From Oscillospiraceae bacterium (GTDB lineage Bacteria > Bacillota > Clostridia > Oscillospirales > CAG-272), in the NCBI GenBank assembly GCA_015063385.1, contig SVUG01000015.1, positions 1 through 44,840 of the forward strand: a DNA stretch of 44,840 bases, in the 5' to 3' direction. Position 1 is the stretch's first letter. Each line of letters starts with the position of its first letter. The notes beneath the pieces were generated by a model that ran no database searches, was not told the DNA's origin, and saw nothing but the letters and a program-made list of their open reading frames with translations. Shown here piece after piece: positions 28,155-36,670 of this stretch. Made by a program: the position numbers and the translations under genes.

Positions 28155-28203
28155 TGAAAAAGAACCGCCAAAACGAGCAAAAAGCCGTTTGTAGCAGTTC
28201 TTT
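28155..28203 (-). terminator. terminator of the structured RNA
   Basis: On the minus strand AGAACTGC...ACAAACG pairs with CGTTTTGGCGGTTCT (with small mismatches), followed by TTTTTCATTTT. Confidence 0.82.
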
Positions 28204-28394
28204 CTTGTGAACCCGCGAGGCCGTGTAAAGTAAGCTTTAACCCGGTCTGACCAGGTGGGTGTCCTCTCTGTTTCATTGCGCTTCCAACGTCCGCTTTAGA
28301 GGGGGTCACCATTTAAGGCAAGCGCCCTCGGCGGGAGGCCTGCATCCCGACAACAGAAGTTTATCCGGACTCCCTTGCAATGTGTGTAGGTTCA
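28156..28394 (-). ncRNA. large structured non-coding RNA (raiA-motif-like or 6S-like), identity unresolved
   Basis: A roughly 240-nt minus-strand unit between an extended -10 promoter and a strong terminator. Stems I can draw in transcript order: TGAACC (28389-28394) with GGTTCA downstream, CATTGC with GCAATG, GTCCG with CGGAC, the hairpin CGGGA...TCCCG, GAGGG with CCCTC around CTTGCCTTAAATGG, and CTGGTC with GACCGG. TCTGTT inside the CATTGC/GCAATG domain can pair with AACAGA just outside it, a possible pseudoknot. Size, GC-rich core and dense pairing are far from random spacer. The pseudoknot argues against a rod-like 6S RNA. Confidence 0.65.
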
Positions 28395-28400
28395 AATATC

Positions 28401-28409
28401 ACAATATCA
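28401..28409 (-). promoter_or_regulatory. extended -10 promoter of the structured RNA
   Basis: Minus strand TG-A-TATTGT, an extended -10 element, with only a weak -35 (AATTTT, 28424-28429). The predicted start is near 28394, the first base of the closing stem. Confidence 0.55.
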
Positions 28410-28435
28410 CGCACCACGCAGGAAAAATTTAAATT

Positions 28436-28747
28436 TTATGCGTCGTAGTCAGCCTCACCGAAGAGCAAGTCGTTGAAGTAATCCTCAACCTTATCAAACT
28501 CATCGTCATCGTCAATGCTCTCAAGAATGAGGTCGTCACCGTCCTCGCTCACGCGAAGAATTACGTACTCCTCACACTCCTCGTCTTCAGCAGGAACGAG
28601 CGCAAAATAAAGCACGTCGTCAATCGTCGCTCTCGCGATAAGCTGGAAATCAAGCTCCTCGCCGGTTTCCTCGTCGGTAAGAGTGTAAACGATATCACCA
28701 AGCTCGTCTACTTCTTCCTCGTTAATGTTCTTTTCCATATCGGACAT
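28436..28747 (-). CDS. DUF1292 family protein
   Basis: 103 aa, highly acidic, of the DUF1292/YrzB family, whose function is unknown. Typical features are the start of the domain DIVYTLTDEETGEELDFQLI and a central YFALVPAEDE, YVILRV segment, followed by an Asp/Glu tail. In Bacillus relatives yrzB sits with yrzL and ruvX; here it stands alone with its own promoter, directly upstream of the structured RNA. Confidence 0.9.
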   Translation of the reverse strand: MSDMEKNINEEEVDELGDIVYTLTDEETGEELDFQLIARATIDDVLYFALVPAEDEECEEYVILRVSEDGDDLILESIDDDDEFDKVEDYFNDLLFGEADYDA

Positions 28748-28779
28748 AGTATCAAACTCCTATCTATCGTAGTGATTAT

Positions 28780-28808
28780 ATTTTACCTTATATTTATTTT
28801 ATTGTCAA
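28780..28808 (-). promoter_or_regulatory. promoter of the DUF1292 gene
   Basis: Minus strand TTGACA (28803-28808), 17-bp spacer, TAAAAT (28780-28785). It falls in the short gap after the hemW stop; no terminator for the hemW operon is visible there. Confidence 0.85.
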
Positions 28809-28813
28809 GTATT

Positions 28814-29938
28814 TTATATCAATTCGTTAAGTATGGAATTACTGACGTAAAAACCGCGCTCGGTTAGACAAATACTGTCTTTATCAAGAGTCAGATATCC
28901 AAGCTCGGCAAAGCTCTTTATCTTTTCCTCTCTGCCCGGCAAAAAGTCAGTTCCAAAGCGCGAGCTGTATTCAGAGAGCGAAATTCCCTGCGCCAGCCTC
29001 AATCCGAGCATAACGAACTCGTATGCCAGCGATTCGACCGTCACAGGCTCTTCGTATATAATTATCTCACCCGTGTGGGATAAATATACCTCTCTGTCAG
29101 TCGTGTTTCCGTATCTCTTTCCGTAAAAATAAGAATATGCCGCAAGCCCGACTCCGATATACTCCTCGCACCGCCAATATTTGAGATTGTGGCGGCACTC
29201 GCACCCACGCCTTGCATAGTTAGATATTTCATAATGAGAATATCCCTGCTCTGCAAGAATCCCGGCAGCGAGATAATACATATCGCACTCCTCGTCCTCG
29301 GTGGGCATTCGGTAGCTACCAGCAGACTGATAGAGAGGAGTTCCCTCCTCCAAAATCAAGCCGTAGACCGAAATATGCTCGGGAGAAAGCGCGCTAACCC
29401 TTTTTAGCGTATTAAGAAAGCTTTCACTCGTTTGCTCGGGAATACCGTACATCAAATCCACGTTTATATTCTCAATTCCCATCTCCCTCGCGAGAGTGTA
29501 GGACTCAAGAAACTCCTCGTAGGTATGAATCCTGCCGAGTGCAGAAAGCTCGTTTGCGTTTGCCGACTGCAGTCCGAGGCTGATACGATTAACGCCCTCG
29601 TTCATATATGAGATAAGCTTTTCTCTTGTGAGCGTTTTGGGGTTTGCCTCAACGGTAAGCTCAAGGTCATCAGAAAGGCGAAACGACGAGCGCACGTGGC
29701 TCATAATTTTTGCGAACTCATCGCCCGTAAGAAGCGAGGGCGTTCCACCGCCAAAGAAGATGGAATCAAGCACGGTGCCCCTATCCTTGTAGCTATCTAT
29801 TTCAGCACAAAGAGCATCGATATATTCTGTTTTTTGTGGAAAATCGGCACTTATAAACGAGCAGAAATCACAATATGCACATTTTTTTAGGCAAAAAGGA
29901 ATATGAACGTAAAGTCCTATTGGTTTAGCTTTCATCAT
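28814..29938 (-). CDS. hemW: radical SAM protein HemW (coproporphyrinogen oxidase-like)
   Basis: 374 aa. The radical SAM cysteines are C16, C20 and C23 ([14 protein letters not shown]), with [10 protein letters not shown] next. HemW proteins bind heme and are thought to be heme chaperones, not true HemN oxidases (family knowledge). The extra cysteine C26 after CDF is common in HemW/HemN. The start at ATG 29938 overlaps the lepA stop by 14 bp; a TTG one codon upstream is a weaker choice. lepA-hemW adjacency is common in Bacillota. Confidence 0.93.
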   Translation of the reverse strand: MMKAKPIGLYVHIPFCLKKCAYCDFCSFISADFPQKTEYIDALCAEIDSYKDRGTVLDSIFFGGGTPSLLTGDEFAKIMSHVRSSFRLSDDLELTVEANPKTLTREKLISYMNEGVNRISLGLQSANANELSALGRIHTYEEFLESYTLAREMGIENINVDLMYGIPEQTSESFLNTLKRVSALSPEHISVYGLILEEGTPLYQSAGSYRMPTEDEECDMYYLAAGILAEQGYSHYEISNYARRGCECRHNLKYWRCEEYIGVGLAAYSYFYGKRYGNTTDREVYLSHTGEIIIYEEPVTVESLAYEFVMLGLRLAQGISLSEYSSRFGTDFLPGREEKIKSFAELGYLTLDKDSICLTERGFYVSNSILNELI

Positions 29939-31739
29939 CAAGACGAAGAACCGCCATAAACGCCTCGGGCGTCACCTCAACGCTTCCAAGCTTACGCATC
30001 TTCTTCTTACCTTCCTTCTGCTTTTCAAGCAGCTTCTTCTTTCTCGTGATATCGCCGCCGTAGCACTTTGCAAGCACGTCCTTACGCATAGCCTTTACGG
30101 TTTCGCGCGCGATAATCTTAGAGCCTATCGCCGCCTGAATAGGAATCTCAAAGAGCTGGCGCGGAATATTTTCCTTAAGCTTCTCTGCTATCTTTCTCGC
30201 TCTGGCATAGGCTCTATCCTCAAACACGATAAAGGAAAGCGCGTCAACGACCTCGCCGTTAAGCATGAAGTCAAGCTTGACAAGCTTAGAGGGCTTATAT
30301 CCCTTAAGCTCGTAGTCAAGAGATGCATATCCCTTTGAGCGACTCTTGAGCGCATCAAAGAAATCGTAAATAATCTCGTTAAGCGGCAACTCGTAATGCA
30401 ATTCCGCACGCTCGGTATCAATATATTTCATATCAATAAACGTGCCGCGTCTATCCTGACAAAGCTCCATGACACCGCCAATATAATCTGTAGGGGTGAT
30501 AACCGTAGCCTTCATAATAGGCTCAAAGGAGGTTCCTATCTCGTCAGGCGATGGGAATTTCGAGGGGTTATCTATCATTACGGTCTCGCCATTTTTAAGC
30601 TCAACCTTGTAGATAACAGATGGGGCGGTGGTAATCAGGTCAAGATTAAACTCTCGCTCCAGTCGCTCCTCAATTATTTCCATGTGCAAAAGTCCAAGGA
30701 ATCCGCATCTGAAGCCGAAGCCAAGCGCAACGGAGGTTTCGGGTTCGAACACGAGCGATGCATCGTTAAGCTGCAGCTTTTCAAGTGCTTCCCTCAAATC
30801 TCCGTATCTTGCACCGTCCGCAGGATAAATACCCGAATACACCATAGGGTGCACGTCGCGGAATCCGGGGAACGCTTCTGCTGCGGGATTATCGGCGTGG
30901 GTAATCGTATCACCAACTCGAGTGTCACCTACCGTCTTAATGGAAGCGGTAATATATCCAACCTCACCGGGTGTGAGCTCGTCTGCCTTTTTAAGTCCAA
31001 ACGGCTCCATAGTACCAACCTCACAGACCTCGAACTCCGAGCCCTGCGCCATAAGCTTAATTCTATCCCCCGCCCTTACCTTTCCGTCAAGAACGCGTAT
31101 ATATACGACCACTCCAAGATACGGATCGTAATGCGAGTCGAATATAAGAGCCTTGAGAGGCGCGTTAATATCACCGCTTGGCGCAGGGATTTCCGTGACG
31201 ATCTTTTCAAGCACGTCTTCGATATTTATGCCGTTTTTGGCAGATACTGCCGGGCAGTCCTCGGCAGGTATACCGATAATGTCCTCAATCTCGCGCCTTG
31301 CTCCGTCTATATCTGCAGATGCAAGGTCAATTTTGTTGATTACCGGAAGTATTTCAAGATTATTATCAATAGCAAGATATGCATTGGCAAGAGTCTGCGC
31401 CTCAACGCCCTGCGTGGCATCAACTACGAGCAGTGCGCCCTCGCAGGCAGAAAGCGAGCGAGAAACCTCGTAGCCAAAGTCCACGTGACCGGGAGTATCT
31501 ATCAGATTATAGATATACTCCTCACCGTCAGAGGCGGTGTACGAAAGGCGCACAGCGCGCGCCTTAATCGTAATTCCGCGTTCTCTTTCCAAATCCATAT
31601 TGTCAAGAATCTGTTCCTCCATATCCCTGACGGCGACGGTTTTCGTCTTTTCAAGAATACGGTCGGCAAGAGTAGACTTTCCGTGGTCGATATGTGCTAT
31701 TATTGAAAAGTTTCTTATATGCCTTTGTTTTTCGGTCAC
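29925..31739 (-). CDS. lepA: elongation factor 4 (LepA)
   Basis: 604 aa, ribosome-bound translational GTPase. G1 AHIDHGKST is at residues 15-23; DTPGHVDF and NKIDL follow. The LepA-specific C-terminal domain ends with the basic segment [22 protein letters not shown]. Full length. It precedes and overlaps hemW. Confidence 0.97.
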   Translation of the reverse strand: MTEKQRHIRNFSIIAHIDHGKSTLADRILEKTKTVAVRDMEEQILDNMDLERERGITIKARAVRLSYTASDGEEYIYNLIDTPGHVDFGYEVSRSLSACEGALLVVDATQGVEAQTLANAYLAIDNNLEILPVINKIDLASADIDGARREIEDIIGIPAEDCPAVSAKNGINIEDVLEKIVTEIPAPSGDINAPLKALIFDSHYDPYLGVVVYIRVLDGKVRAGDRIKLMAQGSEFEVCEVGTMEPFGLKKADELTPGEVGYITASIKTVGDTRVGDTITHADNPAAEAFPGFRDVHPMVYSGIYPADGARYGDLREALEKLQLNDASLVFEPETSVALGFGFRCGFLGLLHMEIIEERLEREFNLDLITTAPSVIYKVELKNGETVMIDNPSKFPSPDEIGTSFEPIMKATVITPTDYIGGVMELCQDRRGTFIDMKYIDTERAELHYELPLNEIIYDFFDALKSRSKGYASLDYELKGYKPSKLVKLDFMLNGEVVDALSFIVFEDRAYARARKIAEKLKENIPRQLFEIPIQAAIGSKIIARETVKAMRKDVLAKCYGGDITRKKKLLEKQKEGKKKMRKLGSVEVTPEAFMAVLRLDDES

Positions 31740-31757
31740 TTTTTTGTCCTATGAGGC

Positions 31758-33488
31758 TTAAACCTCAGTCATCTTTCTTGAATCTTTTTCATAAAGCGCA
31801 ACCTTTGCTTCAAGGCTTGCACTGTCATCTCCGTGAGCGAGAACGTAAATCTTAATCTTGGGCTCGGTTCCGGAGGGACGAACGATAATCTTATCGTCGT
31901 TTACGAGCGTGTAGTAAAGCACGTCGGACGAGGGCTGACCGGTAGTACCGATTTCACCGTTAATAAGATTCTTTACACTGCCGTCCTTATAGTCACCGGC
32001 ACTCTTAACCGCAACGCCGCCAATGGAGGTAGGAATATTGTCGCGAAGATTCTGCATAACGCGCTTTCTGTTCGCAATTCCGTCAAGGCCCTCCATATAG
32101 ATATCAATGGTGCGCTCGGAGTAAAGGCCGTAGGTCTTGTAAAGGGCTGCAAGAGCGTCGGAAAGAGTCATGCCGAGCTTCTTGTAGTAAGCAGTCATCT
32201 CAAGAATCATCATAGAGCCCTCAACCGCGTCCTTATCTCTTGCATAAGAGCCGAGAAGATAGCCGTAGCTCTCCTCAAATCCAAGAAGGAAGCCGTCAGC
32301 CTCTCCCCTTGCCTCGTAATTCTTGATAACCTCACCGATAAACTTGAAGCCTGTGAGAACATCGTGAAGCTTTACACCGTTGTCAGTAGCAATCTTATAC
32401 GCCATATCGGTAGAAACAAGGCTCTTTACGCAATATGCGTTTGCAGGAAGAATGCCGAGGTCGCGTCTTGCCTTGATAACGTAATCAAGGAGAAGTGCGC
32501 CCATCTGGTTGCCGCTGATAGTCTTGAACGAGCCGTCCTCTGTTCTGGTCATAACGCCTACTCTATCGGAGTCGGGGTCGGTAGCAATAATAAGGTCAGA
32601 GCCAACCTTGTTGGCAAGCTCGATGCCTATAGAGAAAACTGCCTTGTACTCGGGGTTGGGCTTCTCAACCGTCGGGAAGTTGCCGTCTGGAGTCATCTGC
32701 TCGTCAACGGTATAGAGATATTTAAGACCAACTCTCTTAAATACCTCGGGCACAAGCTTATATCCCGCGCCGTGAAGAGGAGAATATACAACCTTGAGGT
32801 CGTCTGCAACCGACTTAACCGCATCGGGATTTACAGCGGTAGCAAGAACTGCGCCAAGGTAAAGCTCGTCGAAGTCTTCATGAAGCTCAACGATAAGTCC
32901 ACACTTAACGCCCTCGTCATAATCCATAATTCCGCCCATATCAAGAACGTCGAACGCTGCTCTCTCGGCAGAAACCACCTTTGCCTGCTCGGGACTGATC
33001 TGTGCGCCGTCCTCCCAGTATGCCTTATATCCGTTGTACTCCTTGGGGTTGTGAGATGCGGTGATGTTGATACCTGCAAGAGTACCAAGCTGTCTTACCG
33101 CAAAGGAAAGCTCGGGAGTGGGGCGAATATCGTCAAAGATATAGGATTTAACGCCTGCGCCTGCAAGCACGCACGCGCTCACGCGTGCAAATTCGCGAGA
33201 GTTGTTTCTGGAATCATATGCTATTGCAACACCGCGCTTCTCACCGCCCTCAGCCTTAACGAGAGCCGCAATGCCGCGAGTAGTCTGAGCAACGGTAAAT
33301 CTGTTCATACAGCCGATACCCATATACATCGTGGAACGAAGTCCTGCAGTACCGAAATCCATGGGAGCGCTGAAGCGAAGCGCCTTAGCCTCCTCGTCGT
33401 TTGCGATGGAGTTAAGCTCATTCTTCTCCGCATCGGTCAAAACAGCGGAGGAAAGCCACTTTTGATATTCTGCGTTGTAGTTGTTCAT
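31758..33488 (-). CDS. phosphohexomutase (phosphoglucomutase/phosphomannomutase family)
   Basis: 576 aa, alpha-D-phosphohexomutase superfamily. The phosphoserine is S145 in TASHNPKEYNGYKAYW, the metal loop is DPDSDRVGV, and the C-terminal sugar-phosphate loop includes RPSGTEPKIK. The length and N-terminus (FGTAGLR) match the long PgcA/PGM2-type enzymes of Bacillota, which interconvert glucose-1-P and glucose-6-P. Exact sugar preference cannot be told from sequence. Confidence 0.93.
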   Translation of the reverse strand: MNNYNAEYQKWLSSAVLTDAEKNELNSIANDEEAKALRFSAPMDFGTAGLRSTMYMGIGCMNRFTVAQTTRGIAALVKAEGGEKRGVAIAYDSRNNSREFARVSACVLAGAGVKSYIFDDIRPTPELSFAVRQLGTLAGINITASHNPKEYNGYKAYWEDGAQISPEQAKVVSAERAAFDVLDMGGIMDYDEGVKCGLIVELHEDFDELYLGAVLATAVNPDAVKSVADDLKVVYSPLHGAGYKLVPEVFKRVGLKYLYTVDEQMTPDGNFPTVEKPNPEYKAVFSIGIELANKVGSDLIIATDPDSDRVGVMTRTEDGSFKTISGNQMGALLLDYVIKARRDLGILPANAYCVKSLVSTDMAYKIATDNGVKLHDVLTGFKFIGEVIKNYEARGEADGFLLGFEESYGYLLGSYARDKDAVEGSMMILEMTAYYKKLGMTLSDALAALYKTYGLYSERTIDIYMEGLDGIANRKRVMQNLRDNIPTSIGGVAVKSAGDYKDGSVKNLINGEIGTTGQPSSDVLYYTLVNDDKIIVRPSGTEPKIKIYVLAHGDDSASLEAKVALYEKDSRKMTEV

Positions 33489-33516
33489 AATCTTTTCCCC
33501 TTTTATGATTAAATAA

Positions 33517-33768
33517 TTATTTTTCTATCTGTTCAAGTGCTTTGGCAAGCTGGTCGGGACATGACGTGTCCTTAAAGCCACATTTGATGCCCTTGGTTTT
33601 CGCAATAACGTCCTCAACCCTCATACCAACGACGAGCGAGGCTATTCCTTGTGTGTTGCCGGCGCAGCCACCGATAAATTTGCAGGCGGTGACTATTCCG
33701 TCCTCTACGTCGAGGAGTATTGTTCTAGAGCAAGTACCGCGCGTTTTAAATTCAATAGAAGTCTTCAT
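33517..33768 (-). CDS. TSCPD domain protein
   Basis: 83 aa, matching the small stand-alone TSCPD family named for the conserved Thr-Ser-Cys-Pro-Asp, present here near the C-terminus (KDTSCPDQLA). Other conserved cysteines are in GTCSRT and GGCAGN. The domain also occurs at the end of B12-dependent ribonucleotide reductases; the stand-alone role is unknown. It lies 12 bp after the prephenate dehydratase-like gene. Confidence 0.85.
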   Translation of the reverse strand: MKTSIEFKTRGTCSRTILLDVEDGIVTACKFIGGCAGNTQGIASLVVGMRVEDVIAKTKGIKCGFKDTSCPDQLAKALEQIEK

Positions 33769-33780
33769 TTTCCAGTTCCT

Positions 33781-34734
33781 TTATTCAAGATTTTTATATA
33801 TTCCAACCGGTGTATAATCATACACAAAAAGCGTAAGGTAAACAAGAAGCGTGGTAAAGCTCTCCCCCTCGCTGTGAAAAACTATCGAATAAGACGAGCG
33901 CTCGCCCGATTCCGTGTGATAGCTCGCGGTATTAATTCGATATACCCCTATACCGTACGCGTCAGCCACCGATAGAAGCTCTGAAAGCGACGTATCCGAA
34001 TCAGTCGGAAGCCTTATTTCCAAGTATCTGTCATCTTCCTTGGTGTATCTTTGCAGGGTGAACTGCTTGGCAACGAGTGCATATTTCATATCCAGCGAGC
34101 CGTCAAAGCCAAAGACCGGAGTCACAGAAACGATTTTTAAATCCGCGCGGTAAAGCATTTCCTCAATGGTGGGAAGTCGTGCCCCGCGCTCCTCCAGCGG
34201 CAAAAGACAATAACCCGCCTCACCGTCTATAACCGACGAAACGGCTTCTTTCAAACTTGACACGTATCTTACGCGAGGGTTGTCAAAGCCCTGACTGAAA
34301 ACGTCGTACGCCTCATCGGCATAAACGCTTTTTAGATAAACGAAGGTTTCCTCGGGCTCTCCGAGCGGCAAAAGATTGCTCTCATTAATCGAGTAGCCAA
34401 GCCTCATTAATTTATCGGTATAAAGCTGTGAAAACACTGCCTTGTCATTAAGGTTCAGCGTTTTTGAGTATGCGAAAATACGAGGAACATTATCACTTAG
34501 GGCATCAGAGTGAACGTCACTCTCGCCAAAGGTAATGCCGGGAGAAATCAAAGCAAAAGCGTCGTATACTCCCATCCCATCGGACATAACGTTGGCGGAA
34601 AATTTAGCAGCGTCGTCCGCCATCTCGCTTATCTCGCAAATTCTCGCCTCAATAAGCGCGCTTTGCTCGGCAGAAAGCATAGACAGCTCTGAAAGATTTA
34701 CGTCACTTGCAAAAAACTCAAATTCCCCTGCCAT
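33781..34734 (-). CDS. prephenate dehydratase-like protein, probably non-catalytic
   Basis: 317 aa. The centre (about residues 160-215) has SSVIDGEAGYCLLPLEERGARLPTIEEML, reminiscent of the prephenate dehydratase segment with GVLPIENS, and the C-terminal 80 residues could be an ACT-like domain. The catalytic Thr-Arg-Phe motif of true enzymes is not recognisable, and the N-terminus (MAGEFEFFASDVNLSEL) is unassigned. I infer a degenerate or sensory relative, with low certainty. It is the first gene of a five-gene operon and has AGGAGGAG before its ATG. Confidence 0.45.
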   Translation of the reverse strand: MAGEFEFFASDVNLSELSMLSAEQSALIEARICEISEMADDAAKFSANVMSDGMGVYDAFALISPGITFGESDVHSDALSDNVPRIFAYSKTLNLNDKAVFSQLYTDKLMRLGYSINESNLLPLGEPEETFVYLKSVYADEAYDVFSQGFDNPRVRYVSSLKEAVSSVIDGEAGYCLLPLEERGARLPTIEEMLYRADLKIVSVTPVFGFDGSLDMKYALVAKQFTLQRYTKEDDRYLEIRLPTDSDTSLSELLSVADAYGIGVYRINTASYHTESGERSSYSIVFHSEGESFTTLLVYLTLFVYDYTPVGIYKNLE

Positions 34735-34781
34735 GCTCTCCTCCTAAATATTTGATAATTTTTATACACCTATACTACTAT

Positions 34782-34810
34782 ATAATATCATATAAAAAAT
34801 AAAATTACAA
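34782..34810 (-). promoter_or_regulatory. promoter of the operon ending in hemW
   Basis: Minus strand TTGTAA (34805-34810), 17-bp spacer, TATTAT (34782-34787), upstream of the prephenate dehydratase-like gene. Confidence 0.75.
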
Positions 34811-34839
34811 TAGAAAATTATTTTTTTCCGAAAAAGATA

Positions 34840-34868
34840 TTGATTTTTCAAAACCTCTATGCTATAAT
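34840..34868 (+). promoter_or_regulatory. promoter of tRNA-Leu
   Basis: TTGATT (34840-34845), 17-bp spacer, TATAAT (34863-34868). It is divergent from the promoter at 34782-34810. Confidence 0.87.
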
Positions 34869-34900
34869 AGTGTGCGTGACGGGCAATAGTCCTCACATTT

Positions 34901-34987
34901 GCCGGTATGGTGGAATTGGCAGACGCGTCGGACTCAAAATCCGAAGGTAGCAATACCGTGTCGGTTCGACCCCGACTACCGGCACCA
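34901..34987 (+). tRNA. tRNA-Leu (anticodon CAA)
   Basis: Class II tRNA with a long variable arm. Acceptor GCCGGTA (34901-34907) pairs with TACCGGC (34977-34983), discriminator A, encoded CCA (34985-34987). The anticodon loop CTCAAAA gives CAA for leucine UUG codons. Confidence 0.97.
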
Positions 34988-35021
34988 AAAAAACACACAG
35001 GTTTTTCCTGTGTGTTTTTTA
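34988..35021. terminator. bidirectional terminator between tRNA-Leu and the minus-strand operon
   Basis: AAACACACAGG pairs with CCTGTGTGTTT, with a T-run after it on both strands. It ends tRNA-Leu and, from the other side, the operon whose last stop is at 35023. Confidence 0.9.
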
Positions 35022-35022
35022 T

Positions 35023-35505
35023 TTATCTGCCCTTTTCATTAAGCTTAGAAAATGTATTTTTAAAAGCGCGGAAAATATATCTTTTTATAATTTTCTGCTT
35101 TCTAAACTCATCGCGAAACATAAAAATACTGAATATCAGTAGGATTACAGGGACGGGATTAAAGCCACCGAGAGAGATGCATTGATAAATAAAGAGTCCA
35201 AATATAATCGTCAAAATCGCATGATAAATCGGGGCAGTTAATATAATTCCGCGCAAAGCAGTTTTGCCGTCAGACTCGGAAATTTTACCGACGAAATAAG
35301 TCCCCTCAAGAAATCCGTTGTCCTTTGTATTCCTACCGGTAAAGGTGCAGGTTATTTTAATCTTATCACCCTTTTGCTTAATATGTATCTCCGGTACACC
35401 GCGAGAGGTGTCATATTTCTCCTGAGTGACTATAAGGTCGTTTTCTGAAAGCGATGAGAGGAGCTCTTCCCTTTTTGCGTGAATATCGTAATTTACAAAA
35501 AGCAT
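35023..35505 (-). CDS. small membrane protein of unknown function
   Basis: 160 aa, not recognised. The N-terminal 90 residues are soluble and strand-rich (DKIKITCTFTG..., TYFVGKISES). Two hydrophobic segments follow at about residues 94-111 and 115-131, then a basic tail ending near the terminus in KLNEKGR, which suggests both ends in the cytoplasm. It starts 2 bp after the serine hydrolase stop, so the two are surely co-transcribed and likely coupled. The real start could be the ATG at 35505. Confidence 0.7.
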   Translation of the reverse strand: MLFVNYDIHAKREELLSSLSENDLIVTQEKYDTSRGVPEIHIKQKGDKIKITCTFTGRNTKDNGFLEGTYFVGKISESDGKTALRGIILTAPIYHAILTIIFGLFIYQCISLGGFNPVPVILLIFSIFMFRDEFRKQKIIKRYIFRAFKNTFSKLNEKGR

Positions 35506-35507
35506 AT

Positions 35508-36653
35508 TTAATCCTCAATACAAGAATAAATCACGTTCATAAGGCGAGGAATCAAAATGTTATTAACTCCACCCATATGCTCCGCGTGAAAAACGGCAAT
35601 TTTGTTCTTTGGATCGCTGAACGTAAACGAGCCTCTTGCGCCGTCCCAACCAAACGTTCCCTCGGGTATGAGACTGCCCGAGAGCTCGGGGTCTGTGACT
35701 ATTCTGACACCGTAGCCATAACTGTATCCGGGCTTGTCTTTTGTTTGATAATATTCATTCTGCTCCTTATTAAGTAGCGTTTTTGACATTAATTTCACCG
35801 TTGCTTCCGATAAAATACGTGCGCCGTTCTTTCCAACGCCACCGTTTGCAAGCGCGTCTACGAGCAAAATATAATCGTCAACTGTGGAATATAGACCAGC
35901 TCCCGCGCTCTCATATTCTGTACCAAGTCGGTATCTGTTTTCCACCGAGGGAATCTCAATGGGAGATCTGTCTATAGGGTCGTACATATATTGCGTTGCT
36001 ACTCTGTTGCAGCTATTCTCTGAGAGTCGGAAGCCGGTGTCGGTCATACCAAGCGGCTCAAAGATATTTTTGCGCATATACTCGCCAAGAGGCATGCCGC
36101 TGAGCAGCTCAACTATTCCGCCGAGAACGTCATGCGAAAGACCGTAGCAGTAGCGCTCTCCGGGCTCGAAGAGAAGCGGATCATCGGGCAGCGCGCGAAT
36201 AACGTCGAGCGTCGGGCATCTTCCCGCGGTTTCCCTCTTTATTCTTTCGATTGCCGGTCTTTGCAGGTCATAATCAAGTCCTGAGGTCATAGAGAAAAGA
36301 TGCTTAATCAGCATCGTGTTTTTTGCAGGCACAACAGCTACTGTACCGTCATCGAGTATCTTTTTAACTTTTATGTTCTTATACTCGGGTAAATATGTCT
36401 GCACTGCATCAGTCAGAAGCATCTCTCCGCGCTCAATAAGCTGGAGAGCAGCCACCGCGGTAGAAACCTTGGTACATGAATAGAGATTATAAATCAGGTC
36501 ACTCTTTATGGAAATGCGGTCGCGCAGACTGTCAAATCCGCTCTGATGCCTGAAAATCTCCTCGTGGTTTCTGTATATAACGGTATCCGAGCCCGGAACT
36601 CCGAGCATCGGAAGATAATAATCAAGAAAATCTATTAGTCTATCAAACAACAT
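35508..36653 (-). CDS. class C beta-lactamase-fold serine hydrolase
   Basis: 381 aa, beta-lactamase/penicillin-binding-like fold. The catalytic S59-x-x-K62 (YSCTK) is intact. The second motif appears as a tyrosine in CYGLSHDVLGGIV, and the third (usually HxG or KTG) as WDGARGSF. No signal peptide is evident: the protein starts MLFDRLIDFLDYY. Such proteins are usually esterases or peptidases, and resistance should not be inferred. It follows mutS2 by 17 bp and is coupled to the small membrane protein. Confidence 0.85.
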   Translation of the reverse strand: MLFDRLIDFLDYYLPMLGVPGSDTVIYRNHEEIFRHQSGFDSLRDRISIKSDLIYNLYSCTKVSTAVAALQLIERGEMLLTDAVQTYLPEYKNIKVKKILDDGTVAVVPAKNTMLIKHLFSMTSGLDYDLQRPAIERIKRETAGRCPTLDVIRALPDDPLLFEPGERYCYGLSHDVLGGIVELLSGMPLGEYMRKNIFEPLGMTDTGFRLSENSCNRVATQYMYDPIDRSPIEIPSVENRYRLGTEYESAGAGLYSTVDDYILLVDALANGGVGKNGARILSEATVKLMSKTLLNKEQNEYYQTKDKPGYSYGYGVRIVTDPELSGSLIPEGTFGWDGARGSFTFSDPKNKIAVFHAEHMGGVNNILIPRLMNVIYSCIED

Positions 36654-36670
36654 ATTATTTCTCCTTAAAA

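Noticed and set aside
28109-28312. 67-codon minus-strand frame upstream of the calcium ATPase
   Set aside because: It lies within the structured RNA and its terminator, and lacks an RBS.
30396-31706. 436-codon plus-strand frame opposite lepA
   Set aside because: Antisense shadow with no SD and no family similarity.
31833-33512. 559-codon plus-strand frame opposite the phosphohexomutase gene
   Set aside because: Antisense shadow; long only because of the codon pattern of the real gene.
35508-36653. Antibiotic-resistance beta-lactamase
   Set aside because: The fold fits, but there is no signal peptide and motifs two and three differ from true class C enzymes.
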